A stretch of 38,026 bases of DNA from Microcaldota archaeon (GCA_027449585.1 DAIDLJ010000003.1:1-38026), one strand, 5' to 3'; shown: positions 17,125 through 27,213, numbered from the stretch's first letter. The notes: a model not told the origin generated them from the sequence alone. A program made the numbers and translations.

Positions 17125-18855
17125 TTATTTTCCTTTATTGAAATGCTTCAAGAGCCCTTCAATCCCCATGGAGTTTATGACGCGCTCACTTGATAGCCAG
17201 CCCCTTTTCGCGGTGCTTACCCCATAGCGCATAAACATAAGGTCAGTTGTGCTGTGAGAATCGGTATCTATAGAGAACATTACCCGGTATTCCCTGGCTT
17301 TTATTATATTCTCGTCATTTAGGTCGAGCCTGCCAGGATTTCCATTTATCTCAAGCGCCACAGAGTTGTCCTCTGCGGCCTGGAACACCTTATCCAGATC
17401 AAAGGAGATCGGCCCCCTTGCATTTATCAGCCTGTCGGTGGGATGGGCGAGTATGTCGACGTTTCCACTCTCTAATGCAGTAATTATCCGCTTGGTCATG
17501 CTCGCCTTGTCCATTCCTAGATTTTGGTGCACTGCTGCAAGGCGGTAGTCCATCGCATCGAGGGTCTTTTTTGAGAGGTCCAAGCGACCGTCCTTTAGTA
17601 TGTCTATCTCGGAGCTCTTTAGCAAGGTTATCCCATCGAGCTTATCGTTTACCTTGTCAATTTCCGCAAAGTGCTTTGCAAATTTGCAATCGTCCATGCC
17701 GTGCGCTATGTACTCGCTCTTTGAATGGTCCGTTATGCCGATGTACCTATGACCAATCTTCTTTGCCGCCTGCGCCATCTCAATTATGCTCGCCGATCCG
17801 TCGCTGTGGTTTGTATGCGTGTGAAGGTCCCCCAGAATATCGCCCATCTCTACGACCTTGGGCAGCTTGTGTTTTAGAGAGAGCTGAACCTCGCCGCGGT
17901 CTTCGCGCATCTCCGGGTCCATGATGTCCATGCCTAGCCTGTCGTATATGTCCTTCTCTTCAAGGCCTGCAACATTGCGACCCTTCTTGTCGAAAAGCCC
18001 ATACTCGTTGAGTTTGTATCCAAGCCTTATGGCTACCTGTCTTACCTTGACGTTGTGATCCTTGTTGCCCGTAAAGTATTGCAAGGCGGCGCCAAAGCTT
18101 ATTGGATCGACGACGCGCACATCGCAATTTATTCCTATCTTAAGCCTGAGCGTGGTCTTTGTTGGCCCCCTGAGTACGACATCTGCAACCTCATCAAGGT
18201 GTGCTATAAAGTCCATTACTGCAGGTGGTCTTTTAGAGGTGACAAGAAGGTCTAAGTCTCCGACGGTTTCACGCATCCTGCGGGTTGATCCGGCTATGGC
18301 CGCGCGGTCGACTAGTCCGGACTCGCTTAGCTTTCGTATTATTAGTTCGGCTTCGGGCAGTGCGGTGCCTAGGGCCATTCTCCCCTTGCTTGATTCGAAG
18401 AGAGTTATGCCGTTCCTTATCTCGATCTCGCTCTTTGCGCCAAACCCCGCTAGCTTTCTTATACTTTGATCTTCAGCGGCACGCTTTAGGTCGTCGAGAT
18501 TGCGCACGCGCAGATTTGTGTATAACTTGAAAACCTTCTTCGCCCCAAGGCCCTGTATTTTTGTAAGAGTCTTGAAATCGACCGGATATCTTTTTTTCAG
18601 CTTCTCGAATTTCTCCATCCTTCCGGTATCTATGTACTCCTTTATCGAAGACGAGATCCCCTTGCCTATCCCTGGAAGCTCCATTAGCGCAGCTATGCCT
18701 CCTTTCTTGTATATCTCCAGTACACTTTCCTGCAGCCCTGAAAGAGTCTGCGCCGCCTTCCTGTAGGCAAGGACCTCGAACCTGCTTACGCCATCATCAA
18801 CAGACAGCATGTCTGCTATCTCCTCGAATATGTCGGCAAGCTCCGAATTTATCAT
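17125..18855 (-). CDS. polX: Family X DNA polymerase with C-terminal PHP domain
   Basis: HhH LMELPGIGKGISSSIKEYIDTG, GSTRRMRETVGDLDLLV, PHP LGDLHTHTNHSDG. Start set at internal ATG (MINSELADIFEEIADML), not the ORF start. Confidence 0.88.
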   Translation of the reverse strand: MINSELADIFEEIADMLSVDDGVSRFEVLAYRKAAQTLSGLQESVLEIYKKGGIAALMELPGIGKGISSSIKEYIDTGRMEKFEKLKKRYPVDFKTLTKIQGLGAKKVFKLYTNLRVRNLDDLKRAAEDQSIRKLAGFGAKSEIEIRNGITLFESSKGRMALGTALPEAELIIRKLSESGLVDRAAIAGSTRRMRETVGDLDLLVTSKRPPAVMDFIAHLDEVADVVLRGPTKTTLRLKIGINCDVRVVDPISFGAALQYFTGNKDHNVKVRQVAIRLGYKLNEYGLFDKKGRNVAGLEEKDIYDRLGMDIMDPEMREDRGEVQLSLKHKLPKVVEMGDILGDLHTHTNHSDGSASIIEMAQAAKKIGHRYIGITDHSKSEYIAHGMDDCKFAKHFAEIDKVNDKLDGITLLKSSEIDILKDGRLDLSKKTLDAMDYRLAAVHQNLGMDKASMTKRIITALESGNVDILAHPTDRLINARGPISFDLDKVFQAAEDNSVALEINGNPGRLDLNDENIIKAREYRVMFSIDTDSHSTTDLMFMRYGVSTAKRGWLSSERVINSMGIEGLLKHFNKGK

Positions 18856-18973
18856 AATATTGTTTTGCAATCTACAATTTATAATGCTTAATTGAATAGG
18901 AAATGGCCCGGCTAATTGCAAAATCCTTGGAAAGATGCGTAGAAAGATATTTAATTTAATCTGAGAAATAAGA

Positions 18974-20020
18974 GTGGCGACAAACATGTATGGCAATGGG
19001 ATAACTAGTCAAGGGTCTGATTTTGAAGATTATGATCTCTTCAAGCCAAGGATAGGCGTAGTTGGAGTAGGCGGAGGAGGCGGGAACACGGTACAGAGGC
19101 TGAGCAACTCAGATGTGAAGGGGGCAAAGCTCTTTGCGTTCAATACGGACTCGAAGCAGCTCAATATGATGAGCCCCAGCATAACAAAGCTCATGCTTGG
19201 AAGCTCATTGACCCATGGACTTGGCGCGGGCGGGTATCCAGAGATAGGCGAGAAGGCAGCCGACCTATCCAGAAACGAGATTGAGATACTTACACGCGAC
19301 CTCAACCTTTCCTTCCTGTGCGCAGGCATGGGAGGAGGGACTGGGACAGGAGCTGCCCCGGTAGTTGGCAGGGTGCTCAAGGACAATGGAGCAATAGTAG
19401 TAGGGATAGTTACCATACCATTTGCACTTGAAAGAGTAAGGCTAGACACCGCAAAAAAAGGAATACAGAAACTTAGGCAGAACATAGACACACTTATAGT
19501 CATAGACAACCAGAGGCTGGTAGAAGTATATCCGAACCTGCCTATGGAAAAGGCGTTTGCAATGGCGGACGAGATAACGACAAAGGCGGTGCGCGGAATA
19601 ACCGAGGCGATAACGCAGCCGAGCCTGATAAACCTCGACTTCGCAGACGTGAGGACAACAATGTCAGTAGGTGGCCTTGCGATGATAAGTGTTGGCAGCG
19701 CAAGGGGATCTAACAGGGTCGAAGACGTGGTTAACGACACCCTAAAGAACAAGCTCCTTGACGTTGACTACTCAAATTCAACTGGTGTTCTTCTGCACAT
19801 AACCGGAGGACCGGGCCTGACACTTGGCGATGCGAACCAGATAGGCGAGAAGCTTACAGCAAAGAGCGCGCCGAATGCGAATGTCATCTGGGGCGCAAGG
19901 CTGGATCCGAATTTCGGCGACAACATAGAAGTGATAGCGATATTTACTGGTGTGAGCGGCGCCTCGGTTATTGGAAAGACCGAGGAGAGGAAGGACAGCT
20001 ACGGCCTTGACTCGATATGA
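18974..20020 (+). CDS. ftsZ: Cell division protein FtsZ
   Basis: GVVGVGGGGGNTV, FAFNTDSKQL, GMGGGTGTGAAPV, NLDFADVRTTM. GTG at 18974, alternative ATG at 18986. Confidence 0.95.
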   Translation: MATNMYGNGITSQGSDFEDYDLFKPRIGVVGVGGGGGNTVQRLSNSDVKGAKLFAFNTDSKQLNMMSPSITKLMLGSSLTHGLGAGGYPEIGEKAADLSRNEIEILTRDLNLSFLCAGMGGGTGTGAAPVVGRVLKDNGAIVVGIVTIPFALERVRLDTAKKGIQKLRQNIDTLIVIDNQRLVEVYPNLPMEKAFAMADEITTKAVRGITEAITQPSLINLDFADVRTTMSVGGLAMISVGSARGSNRVEDVVNDTLKNKLLDVDYSNSTGVLLHITGGPGLTLGDANQIGEKLTAKSAPNANVIWGARLDPNFGDNIEVIAIFTGVSGASVIGKTEERKDSYGLDSI

Positions 20021-22336
20021 TCAGGCTTCGGATATCCTTGTCTCGCCGTTCTCTTCCTTGTTCCTATTGAGGATATAGATCCTTGCGTCGCTTACCTGCT
20101 TGAGCATCTCGTCGTGAGTTATTATGAAGACCTGGTCAACTATTCCGGGGAGAGTCTCGCTGAACATCTTCACGAATTTTGACAGTCCCTGCTGGTCTAT
20201 GTTGTGGGTTGGCTCGTCCAATATCAGCCACTTGAGGTTAGGCACCAGGACCAGTGAGAAGGCTATCCTCATCGCAAGGCATGCAGTACTCCGCTCACCT
20301 CCGCTGGCTATCGATTCGACGCTCTCCCACTCCTGCTGGCCGCCAGAGTTCACCTTCACCTTAAGCTCGTATCCATCATCTGAAGCATCCAAATTGACGC
20401 TCTGGTAATCACCGTAAGGATAGAGCTCTTTCCATACCTCGTGCATTATACCGTTTATAGAGTTTATCAATAGGACCCTTAGGACAGACTGTGTCTCTGA
20501 GAGCGCGAGCTTGAACTTGGAGAGGTTGTCTATTAGACCCTTGCGCCTTGCGAGCTTTTCGTGCATCCGATTTATCTTCTCGATCTCAGACTCCTTGGCC
20601 TTTATCTGCGCCTCCTTTTCGCTGATGCTTCTTGCGTATGATGCGATATTCGCAGTGTGCTTGCCCAGTTCTGCTTGCATCTCTAGCATAACCTTCTGAA
20701 GAGCGTCCACCATCTTGTCGTCGACGATTATTGAATTTGCCTCTGCAGTCTTTAAAGACAGATCCTTTGATATGCGCTCCCTATCTAGGATGTGACGCTC
20801 GTTTCTTTCTATGGCCTCGATGTCATTAGCATTCTTCTGCATCTTCTCGGAGATTGCCTGAATTGCCTTTGATATGCTTTCGTGCTCGGACTTGGTCTTC
20901 TCGTAGTTCTTCCTTGAGATCTCAAGTCCAAGCTCGGCCTTCCTGATCCGCTCAGTAGCGCCAGCATACTTCCTCTTCTGCTCCTCCATCACAGTGATTG
21001 AGTTTGATAGCGAGGTTAGGTCCTTTAGCTCAGCGCGGATTCTTGAGAGTTCTTGCTCAAGCTCCCTTGCCTTCGAATTGTGCTGCGCTATGAGTTGGCT
21101 CTTTCCCTGCGTTATCCTTGCTATCATGGCATCGTCAAGCTCCCTTTCGCATATAGGGCATTTGCTTAGGTGGGCCTTGAGCTCCTTTAGCTGCTTCTCG
21201 GTCTCAAGAACTACGGATTTTGAGTGGGCGGCATCGATAGAAAGCCCGTCAATTGATTTATTGCACTCGATTATTTTACTCTGCACCAGGTCCTTTTCGG
21301 ATTTCTTTAGCTGAGCATCTATTCTCTCAACTTCGGCATTCTCCTTCTTTGCATTTGACAGCTCCACTTCTAACTTGGCCATTTCAGAATGCAGATTTCT
21401 CTCCGCATCAGCGTCATGCCTCTCCTTTAGCCTTGCAGCTTCAATTTCCTTTGCAAGTAGCGACTTCTCAGCCAGGGCGTCGCTCTTCGCAGGCAGCCTA
21501 TGCAAATCCGCCTTCTTTATCTCTGATTCCAGCAGTTCGAGCCTGCCCTTGAGCCCCTCTATATCCTTGAGCAGCATCGTCTTGCGGTTCTGCATCTCCC
21601 TGAACGCTCGTGCTTTTATCTCAGTTTTTGATTTTTCATCATTGAGCCTCTTTACGCTCTTTTCTGCTTCGCTGCGCTCCTTCTCCAGCATCTGCATTGA
21701 ATCGCGAAGCTCCTTGAGGTCCGCAGTAGACTTAACTATATCGAACTCGCGCACCATCCGCTCGCTCTCAGATACGAGATCCCTTACGCGGTTTATCAGC
21801 GAGGTGGTGTTATCCTGCGCCGTAGCAAACTTGTCAAGCCCTAGCAGGCCATCTATCTGCTTCTTTCGATCAGAAGACCTAAGATCCAAAAAATAATCTA
21901 GCTGGTTCTGCTCAGAATATATCGCCTTTGAGAAGAGGTCATAGTCGACCTTGAGGATGCGCTCTATCTCCTCGTTTACACGCTCTGGCTGCGACTGCAG
22001 GTAGGATCCGTTTCTTTCTATGGTTGCAGCAGTCTTGCCGGTCAGGCTAAGCTCTCTGGTTATGGCATAGCTATCGCCGTTAACATCCATCTCCAGCCTT
22101 ATGCTTGCAGAGCTCTCCTGCCTGGGCCTGCTGCGTATCAGCCTGCTCACGGCAACTCTTTTATGATGTATGGCGGGAAAGGTGCCGAACAGGGCGAATG
22201 AGATGGCATCCATTAGTGAACTCTTTCCAGCGCCCATCTGGCCTATAAGTATGTTTGTTCCTTTTGAGAAGTCTAGCTTTGTGTTCTTGTGCGTCTTCCA
22301 GTTCTTTAGCTCTATGGATCTTATCAGAGGAATCAC
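20021..22336 (-). CDS. rad50: DNA double-strand break repair ATPase Rad50
   Basis: Walker A GQMGAGKSSLMDAI, zinc hook CPIC, coiled coils, SGGERSTACLAMRIAFSLVLVPNLKWLILDEPTHNID. GTG start. Confidence 0.92.
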   Translation of the reverse strand: MIPLIRSIELKNWKTHKNTKLDFSKGTNILIGQMGAGKSSLMDAISFALFGTFPAIHHKRVAVSRLIRSRPRQESSASIRLEMDVNGDSYAITRELSLTGKTAATIERNGSYLQSQPERVNEEIERILKVDYDLFSKAIYSEQNQLDYFLDLRSSDRKKQIDGLLGLDKFATAQDNTTSLINRVRDLVSESERMVREFDIVKSTADLKELRDSMQMLEKERSEAEKSVKRLNDEKSKTEIKARAFREMQNRKTMLLKDIEGLKGRLELLESEIKKADLHRLPAKSDALAEKSLLAKEIEAARLKERHDADAERNLHSEMAKLEVELSNAKKENAEVERIDAQLKKSEKDLVQSKIIECNKSIDGLSIDAAHSKSVVLETEKQLKELKAHLSKCPICERELDDAMIARITQGKSQLIAQHNSKARELEQELSRIRAELKDLTSLSNSITVMEEQKRKYAGATERIRKAELGLEISRKNYEKTKSEHESISKAIQAISEKMQKNANDIEAIERNERHILDRERISKDLSLKTAEANSIIVDDKMVDALQKVMLEMQAELGKHTANIASYARSISEKEAQIKAKESEIEKINRMHEKLARRKGLIDNLSKFKLALSETQSVLRVLLINSINGIMHEVWKELYPYGDYQSVNLDASDDGYELKVKVNSGGQQEWESVESIASGGERSTACLAMRIAFSLVLVPNLKWLILDEPTHNIDQQGLSKFVKMFSETLPGIVDQVFIITHDEMLKQVSDARIYILNRNKEENGETRISEA

Positions 22337-22338
22337 AG

Positions 22339-22356
22339 ATAAGAGACGTCTCTTAT
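22339..22356. promoter_or_regulatory. 18-bp perfect palindrome just upstream of rad50 start
   Basis: ATAAGAGAC|GTCTCTTAT, two nt upstream of the rad50 GTG. Confidence 0.55.
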
Positions 22357-22385
22357 ACGTGCATTTAGGAGCAGAACATTATATA

Positions 22386-22634
22386 TTAGATGAGGGTTTC
22401 GTCCTCCACTTCAACGTCCTTTATGCCGGAAATCTTCCTTAGACCTTCCTCGAAGCTTGTGCTTCCTTCCTGGTCCTCGTGGACAAACATAACCTTTATC
22501 ACTTTTATCCCAAAGCCTATGTCATCAACCTGCACTCCGGTGGGCTTGAGCTCCTGCGATATCTGCTTTGATATCGAATCGGCTTGAGCTATATCCTCAA
22601 GATATATCTTGAATACGGTTGCAACCTTTCCCAT
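22386..22634 (-). CDS. ef1b: Elongation factor 1-beta (aEF1B)
   Basis: 82 aa; GKVATVFKIYLED...VDDIGFGIKVIKVMFVHEDQEGSTSFEEGLRKISGIKDVEVEDETLI. Confidence 0.88.
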   Translation of the reverse strand: MGKVATVFKIYLEDIAQADSISKQISQELKPTGVQVDDIGFGIKVIKVMFVHEDQEGSTSFEEGLRKISGIKDVEVEDETLI

Positions 22635-22635
22635 T

Positions 22636-22803
22636 TTATGGCCCCTCAGTACCGCATCTTGGGCATCTGTATTTTGTATGCTTCTCCCTGCAGCCCTTGT
22701 CCCTTACGATTGTCTCCTCAAGGCATCCGGGACACTTGAACTCAACATATTCAACGCTGAGCTTTCCGCATGAAGAACATACCTTTCCTCTTTGTGATGA
22801 CAT
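22636..22803 (-). CDS. Small zinc-ribbon protein (HVO_2753-like), not in ORF track
   Basis: Hand translation: MSSQRGKVCSSCGKLSVEYVEFKCPGCLEETIVRDKGCREKHTKYRCPRCGTEGP*. Four Cys pairs and terminal EGP; adjacent to aEF1B. Confidence 0.78.
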   Translation of the reverse strand: MSSQRGKVCSSCGKLSVEYVEFKCPGCLEETIVRDKGCREKHTKYRCPRCGTEGP

Positions 22804-22869
22804 TGTCTCACTAGTGCAATATTATATGTAAAGTCTTTATAAATAGAAACTTATATAAAGTATTGTCGT

Positions 22870-22944
22870 GGGCATGTGGTGTAACCTGGATAGCATGCCG
22901 GCTTGCGGAGCCGTTGGTTGCGGGTTCAAATCCCGTCATGCCCG
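22870..22944 (+). tRNA. tRNA-Arg(GCG)
   Basis: GGGCATG acceptor pairs with CATGCCC; anticodon loop TTGCGGA; T arm GCGGGTTCAAATCCCGT. Confidence 0.88.
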
Positions 22945-23006
22945 TTCGACTTAATGCCAAATTCTTGTAGATAGGATTTAATAGGGGAAATGGAATTATC
23001 CGTATT

Positions 23007-24002
23007 ATGGCATTTGCTAGGTCTCCGGAGATGGGGAGATTTGAGGAAAGGGCCCTGTTTAAGGAGATGGAAAGGAGATTTCATGAGGGCAAGAAGGCGT
23101 TTAGGATAGTCAAATTCAGGGTTCCGTCAAGAATAATGAAGGATGCAGATGTCTACAATCCCACTGCGCCTTTTCACGGAGTGATCGTAGGTCGCGTGGA
23201 AAAGAGGGATAGCGAGTACTCGAAGTCCGTGTTCTTTAAGTACGATGAGAATTTGGTGTCTAACGGAAATAAGCTTCATGTTGATGATTCCGCGGCGGTG
23301 TTTGAGAATCTTCAGGATCCATTCTTCTCGGAACACGCACAGTTCATACTATTTGGAGGAGTCAAACTCATCTCCCAGCAGAAGGATAGCAGCACGTTCC
23401 GCACGGTGATATTCAAGGCAAATGACGTGCACGGGCTTGACCCGAATAATGTTTTTGCATCAGGACCGCTTGGAGAGAAGGATATACGTGTTCTTCAGCT
23501 TGAAGAGAACTCAGTCATAGTCTCTAGGAGGCCGCAAGGCGGGGAGTATGGCAAGGGAAGGATATACTACCAATTGATAGGCGGCGTTGATGATCTTCCA
23601 AAGACACTCGCTGCGCTTGATGGCATAAGATACCTCTCTACGCCCCAGCTAGACGAGCATTACGCCGCAGGAGGCTGGGCAGGAGTAAACCAGATGCTTA
23701 AGCTTGAAGACGGCAGAGTAGGCGTCATAGGCCACCTTGGCCGATTTGACGAATCGGGAGGCAGGAATTATAGCGCATTTGCCCTGAAGCTTGACCCCAG
23801 GACCGGAGATGCAACTGAATTTAAGATCATAGCAGATATAGGAAGCGTGCCGAAGATGGACCCTAAGCGCCCTGATCTTTCTGACGTCGTATTTCCCGGA
23901 GGACTTGTAAGGCATCCAGATGGAACGGCGAGGCTCTTCCTTGGAGTGCGTGACAGCTATAGCGTCGAACTTGACCTGCCTGATCCATTCGTTGGATCTT
24001 AG
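23007..24002 (+). CDS. Beta-propeller glycosidase-like protein (DUF1861-like)
   Basis: DVYNPTAPF, ...FFSEHAQFILFGGVKL, GRIYYQLIGGVDDLPKT, GRNYSAFALKLDPRTGDATEFKIIADIGSVP; propeller-like repeats. Confidence 0.5.
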   Translation: MAFARSPEMGRFEERALFKEMERRFHEGKKAFRIVKFRVPSRIMKDADVYNPTAPFHGVIVGRVEKRDSEYSKSVFFKYDENLVSNGNKLHVDDSAAVFENLQDPFFSEHAQFILFGGVKLISQQKDSSTFRTVIFKANDVHGLDPNNVFASGPLGEKDIRVLQLEENSVIVSRRPQGGEYGKGRIYYQLIGGVDDLPKTLAALDGIRYLSTPQLDEHYAAGGWAGVNQMLKLEDGRVGVIGHLGRFDESGGRNYSAFALKLDPRTGDATEFKIIADIGSVPKMDPKRPDLSDVVFPGGLVRHPDGTARLFLGVRDSYSVELDLPDPFVGS

Positions 24003-24133
24003 TCTGATATGTCCATCCGTATGAAGAGCCAGTAATCTACTACTTTAAGGTTGAGTACGCCTGAACCGATCTTGAATTGACGTTTTTCGGAGAAAACCTT
24101 TTAAAGGAAGAAATACGAGCTAATTGTGATAAC

Positions 24134-24601
24134 ATGGGAATGGCATTTGCCGAACATCCTGTGAACAAGCACACGATGGAAAGGCTAAGGGAGAACATAG
24201 GGAAGGAGGTTACAGTGGAGTATGTACTTCTAAAGAGGGATCTGGTAGTTTCTGGCAAGCTGATCGGCGTGCATGACTTCAATAAGCTGATCCTTGAAAA
24301 GTCGACGCAGAAAGGAGATGCATCAACGCACGACGGCGAGTATCTTATGGCAGGATGGAATGGCACGATAAGATCGGTAACAGTTGATGGAGTGGCAGTA
24401 TATGACAACAGCAAGAACGTGCCTTCTGGATTTAAGATAAAGACGCAGGAAGAATCCCGCGCTTTTAGGGAGGCAAGTTTTGGAAATGAAATTGCTGACG
24501 AGACGGACAGGAAATATGGCCTGGGGAAATTTGCACGCCCGGTTGAGAAGGTTGAAAAGACCAGAATGCAAAAAATTATTGGGCTATTGAAAAGGAGTTA
24601 A
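24134..24601 (+). CDS. Hypothetical protein, possible Sm-like/SH3-type beta-barrel N-terminus
   Basis: RLRENIGKEVTVEYVLLKRDLVVSGKLIGVHDFNKLILEKS resembles an Sm-fold segment; start set at ATG 24134 downstream of TTTTAAA. Confidence 0.5.
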   Translation: MGMAFAEHPVNKHTMERLRENIGKEVTVEYVLLKRDLVVSGKLIGVHDFNKLILEKSTQKGDASTHDGEYLMAGWNGTIRSVTVDGVAVYDNSKNVPSGFKIKTQEESRAFREASFGNEIADETDRKYGLGKFARPVEKVEKTRMQKIIGLLKRS

Positions 24602-24639
24602 GTCGCCTGACCTTAAATCTATTTAATTGGGCATTGGCA

Positions 24640-25689
24640 TTAAGTCCTGCAAAGCGAAGAATTAGAATAGCACACGGCATTGACTGCAGTTTGGGGAACG
24701 GAAAGGTATTGGCAATCGGTAAGAACCACAGAGGAAGATGTTATATTGTAGTACTTAGCCTGCACATACTGGCCGTTTATCATCTCCTGCGAAGAAGCAA
24801 GACATGAGTTGAATGATGTAGAGTTTATGCCTGACTGCAAAGCCAGTTCGCGCAGGAGATAGGCAGGCATGTAGCGATCCTGATACGTGGAATTCACCGC
24901 GTTAACGAATGCCGTGAAGTTGCGTTGACCAGAAGCACAGATTAGATACTTGCCCAGGAGCAACGTGTTGTTAAGCCCGTAGGTGTTTGCCACCTGCAAT
25001 GAATACTGCGAGGTGAGAAGCTTTACGCTGAGGCTGACATTGCCTCCAAATCTTCGCTCGAGATTGCTTGCATTGATAAGCGAGGAGACTGCGCCTGGGG
25101 CATAAGGGTCGATGAACCAGTACACGGGCACTGACCCGTTCTGCAACGGACATGAAGTTGATCCATGAAGCTTGACTACGCCTTCTGAGATTACGTAGTT
25201 CTGCGAGATGGATGCAGGACTTATTGTCTGTGTCATAGGGCTGAACTTTGAGAGGTTTGAATCGTTGATTAGCAGGCCGAATGTATAGCTCTTCCCGTTT
25301 ATCGGACCGATATATGGGATGGAGACGTACCAGTCCCCAAGGTCTTGGAGGTAGGAGACCTTTGCTGCGCTTACATTTGATATGTACGGGAGAAGTGAGA
25401 GCGAGGTGTTGTAGCTTGAGTAGCTTGCCAGGATGTGCTCTGCCTGAAGTAGAACCTGGCCTGAAGTGTGCGTTGTCGAGTACTGGCTGGAAGAGCAGTT
25501 CTGGCATGTGGAATTAAGTACAGTTATCTTGGTATTGAATGACATTGCGATAACAAGCAGCAGCAATATGGCCACAAGGACAATAAGAGCTAGGTGTATG
25601 TTGTCTAGGCCTCCGAGTCTTGAGACTGGCCTTACTAGTATGCTAGGCTCGCTTATCTTCCTGTTAAGCTTTGGCATGAAGAACAACAA
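24640..25689 (-). CDS. Membrane-anchored extracytoplasmic protein with possible degenerate thioredoxin/DsbA-like fold
   Basis: One N-terminal TM, many N-x-S/T sequons, VPVYWFIDPYAPGAVSSL ... QYLSVPQTAVNAVC. Confidence 0.45.
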   Translation of the reverse strand: MLFFMPKLNRKISEPSILVRPVSRLGGLDNIHLALIVLVAILLLLVIAMSFNTKITVLNSTCQNCSSSQYSTTHTSGQVLLQAEHILASYSSYNTSLSLLPYISNVSAAKVSYLQDLGDWYVSIPYIGPINGKSYTFGLLINDSNLSKFSPMTQTISPASISQNYVISEGVVKLHGSTSCPLQNGSVPVYWFIDPYAPGAVSSLINASNLERRFGGNVSLSVKLLTSQYSLQVANTYGLNNTLLLGKYLICASGQRNFTAFVNAVNSTYQDRYMPAYLLRELALQSGINSTSFNSCLASSQEMINGQYVQAKYYNITSSSVVLTDCQYLSVPQTAVNAVCYSNSSLCRT

Positions 25690-25739
25690 TTAGACACTAT
25701 TATTCAATATAAATGTTTGGCTTTGCGCTGTTGATTCGC

Positions 25740-26261
25740 CTAGCGAATCTTAAATGAAGCCACCTTTTTCCATTCCTTGCCATCCCATCTTCTTGCGTAG
25801 AGCCTTATCGTGTCTGCGTTAAAACCATCGCCGAAATAGTTGCCATCAATGCCTGAAAGCAGCTTTAGCCTCCGGCCCTTTGCAAGATTTGCGTACATCA
25901 GGCTCATGTGCGGTGTGAATTTTGTGCTTCTTGCCTCGAATTCCTTCTCCGCGAGCCTGCGCGCGCGGAAGAGCTCTGGACTGGCCCTCACTTTTATGAA
26001 TAGAGGCATAGTATACCTGCCTGAGTGCGAGGTGCCGCCAAAGATTATTGGCATTCTGCATAGCTTCGATGAGAGCCTTCTGGTCTTCTTTATTATGTCC
26101 TGCCGCTCCCCAGATATGTAGCCAAGCAGCGTGACGTGCGGATCGAATGATACCGTGCCGTTTGACTTGGAAATATCAAGTATTGTCTTTGCGACATTTC
26201 TTGCGGCGCGGCCATTGGGCATTACCCATATAGAATATTCATATTTGCCTCTTCTCGACAT
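25740..26261 (-). CDS. 2H phosphoesterase (2'-5' RNA ligase/cyclic phosphodiesterase family)
   Basis: Two H-x-T/S motifs: FDPHVTLLGY and FTPHMSLMY; N-terminal YSIWVMP. Confidence 0.72.
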   Translation of the reverse strand: MSRRGKYEYSIWVMPNGRAARNVAKTILDISKSNGTVSFDPHVTLLGYISGERQDIIKKTRRLSSKLCRMPIIFGGTSHSGRYTMPLFIKVRASPELFRARRLAEKEFEARSTKFTPHMSLMYANLAKGRRLKLLSGIDGNYFGDGFNADTIRLYARRWDGKEWKKVASFKIR

Positions 26262-26268
26262 AACATGA

Positions 26269-27168
26269 TCACTTTTGCTGCAATTGCGCAGTAAGTAAAG
26301 GCACGGACAGTATTATCTCGGCTATGCCTTTTCCATTAAGTATGGTGAATTTGTCTGCTATAGACTCTGAGCTTGCCTTCATAACAAATGTAGGCTCTGT
26401 TCCGTGCATCTCGGCATAGTGGAATACGCCGCTAGGTATCACAACAGTGTCACCCTTGCCCATTTTAATTGAATCCATTCCTCCTTTAATGGCATAGTGA
26501 AGAGTCATGCCGCTAAATGTTGTGTATGACTCAACAAGAACGCTGTGGATGTGGAAGTCCTGCGGCGATATCGAATTGCCCACGGAGAACTCCTGGTTAT
26601 CCGGGCCCAGTATAAGGTACTTTGGCTCCTGCCTGTCCAGTCTCTCGCCGCCAGTGGCGTTTATCTCACCGTTTATGTTCCTTGGGACTACAAGCTTATT
26701 GTAGCCGCGTTTTGGAAGTTGGTAGTCTATATTGTAGGCCGTAAAGCTTACTGGAGCAGATATGGAGCATTCCTGGGCAGATTCCTGTGCTATTCTGCCA
26801 AAGTACACTGTCCCTTTGAAATCTACAGAATAGGATGTCTGCCCTGGTATTGCAACTGCATTTATCCCCTCCATTCTCACCTTTTTCGCCTTTTCATTCG
26901 AATAACTTATGCTAAAAGGACTCTCTGAGAATATGAAGTGCATGCCCTTTTCAGATCTGTTGACGTTTACACTCTTTGGATCTGCGGAGTTCATTATGAG
27001 CAGTCTCATTTTTCCATTGGAGTATGATATCATTGATACGGAATCTGAATCAGGGCTTCTGATAAGTGTAGGACGTTTTGACTGCATAAGGGCCGAGCGT
27101 ATCTCCCCATTCGATAACTCGTTGAACTTAATGACCATTGCATTCACATTCTCTGGACATTTTATCAT
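26269..27168 (-). CDS. Bicupin-like protein
   Basis: C-terminal FHIHSVLVESYTTFSGMTLHYAIKGGMDSIKMGKGDTVVIPSGVFHYAEM cupin motifs; N-terminal beta-rich half. Confidence 0.5.
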   Translation of the reverse strand: MIKCPENVNAMVIKFNELSNGEIRSALMQSKRPTLIRSPDSDSVSMISYSNGKMRLLIMNSADPKSVNVNRSEKGMHFIFSESPFSISYSNEKAKKVRMEGINAVAIPGQTSYSVDFKGTVYFGRIAQESAQECSISAPVSFTAYNIDYQLPKRGYNKLVVPRNINGEINATGGERLDRQEPKYLILGPDNQEFSVGNSISPQDFHIHSVLVESYTTFSGMTLHYAIKGGMDSIKMGKGDTVVIPSGVFHYAEMHGTEPTFVMKASSESIADKFTILNGKGIAEIILSVPLLTAQLQQK

Positions 27169-27213
27169 ATAAAAACTTTATCAGTACTTGCGCCTTTTGT
27201 CTGAAGGTACAAA

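Noticed and set aside
19030-19752. 240-aa minus-strand ORF
   Set aside because: Antisense to ftsZ; low-complexity translation with no recognizable domain.
21375-21896. 173-aa plus-strand Ser/Leu-rich ORF
   Set aside because: Antisense to rad50 coiled-coil region; Ser-rich composition is a shadow of charged codons.
20021-22336. Considered a Rad50-linked defence or repair island
   Set aside because: Flanking genes are housekeeping (ftsZ, aEF1B, zinc ribbon) and no Mre11, nuclease or mobile element is adjacent.
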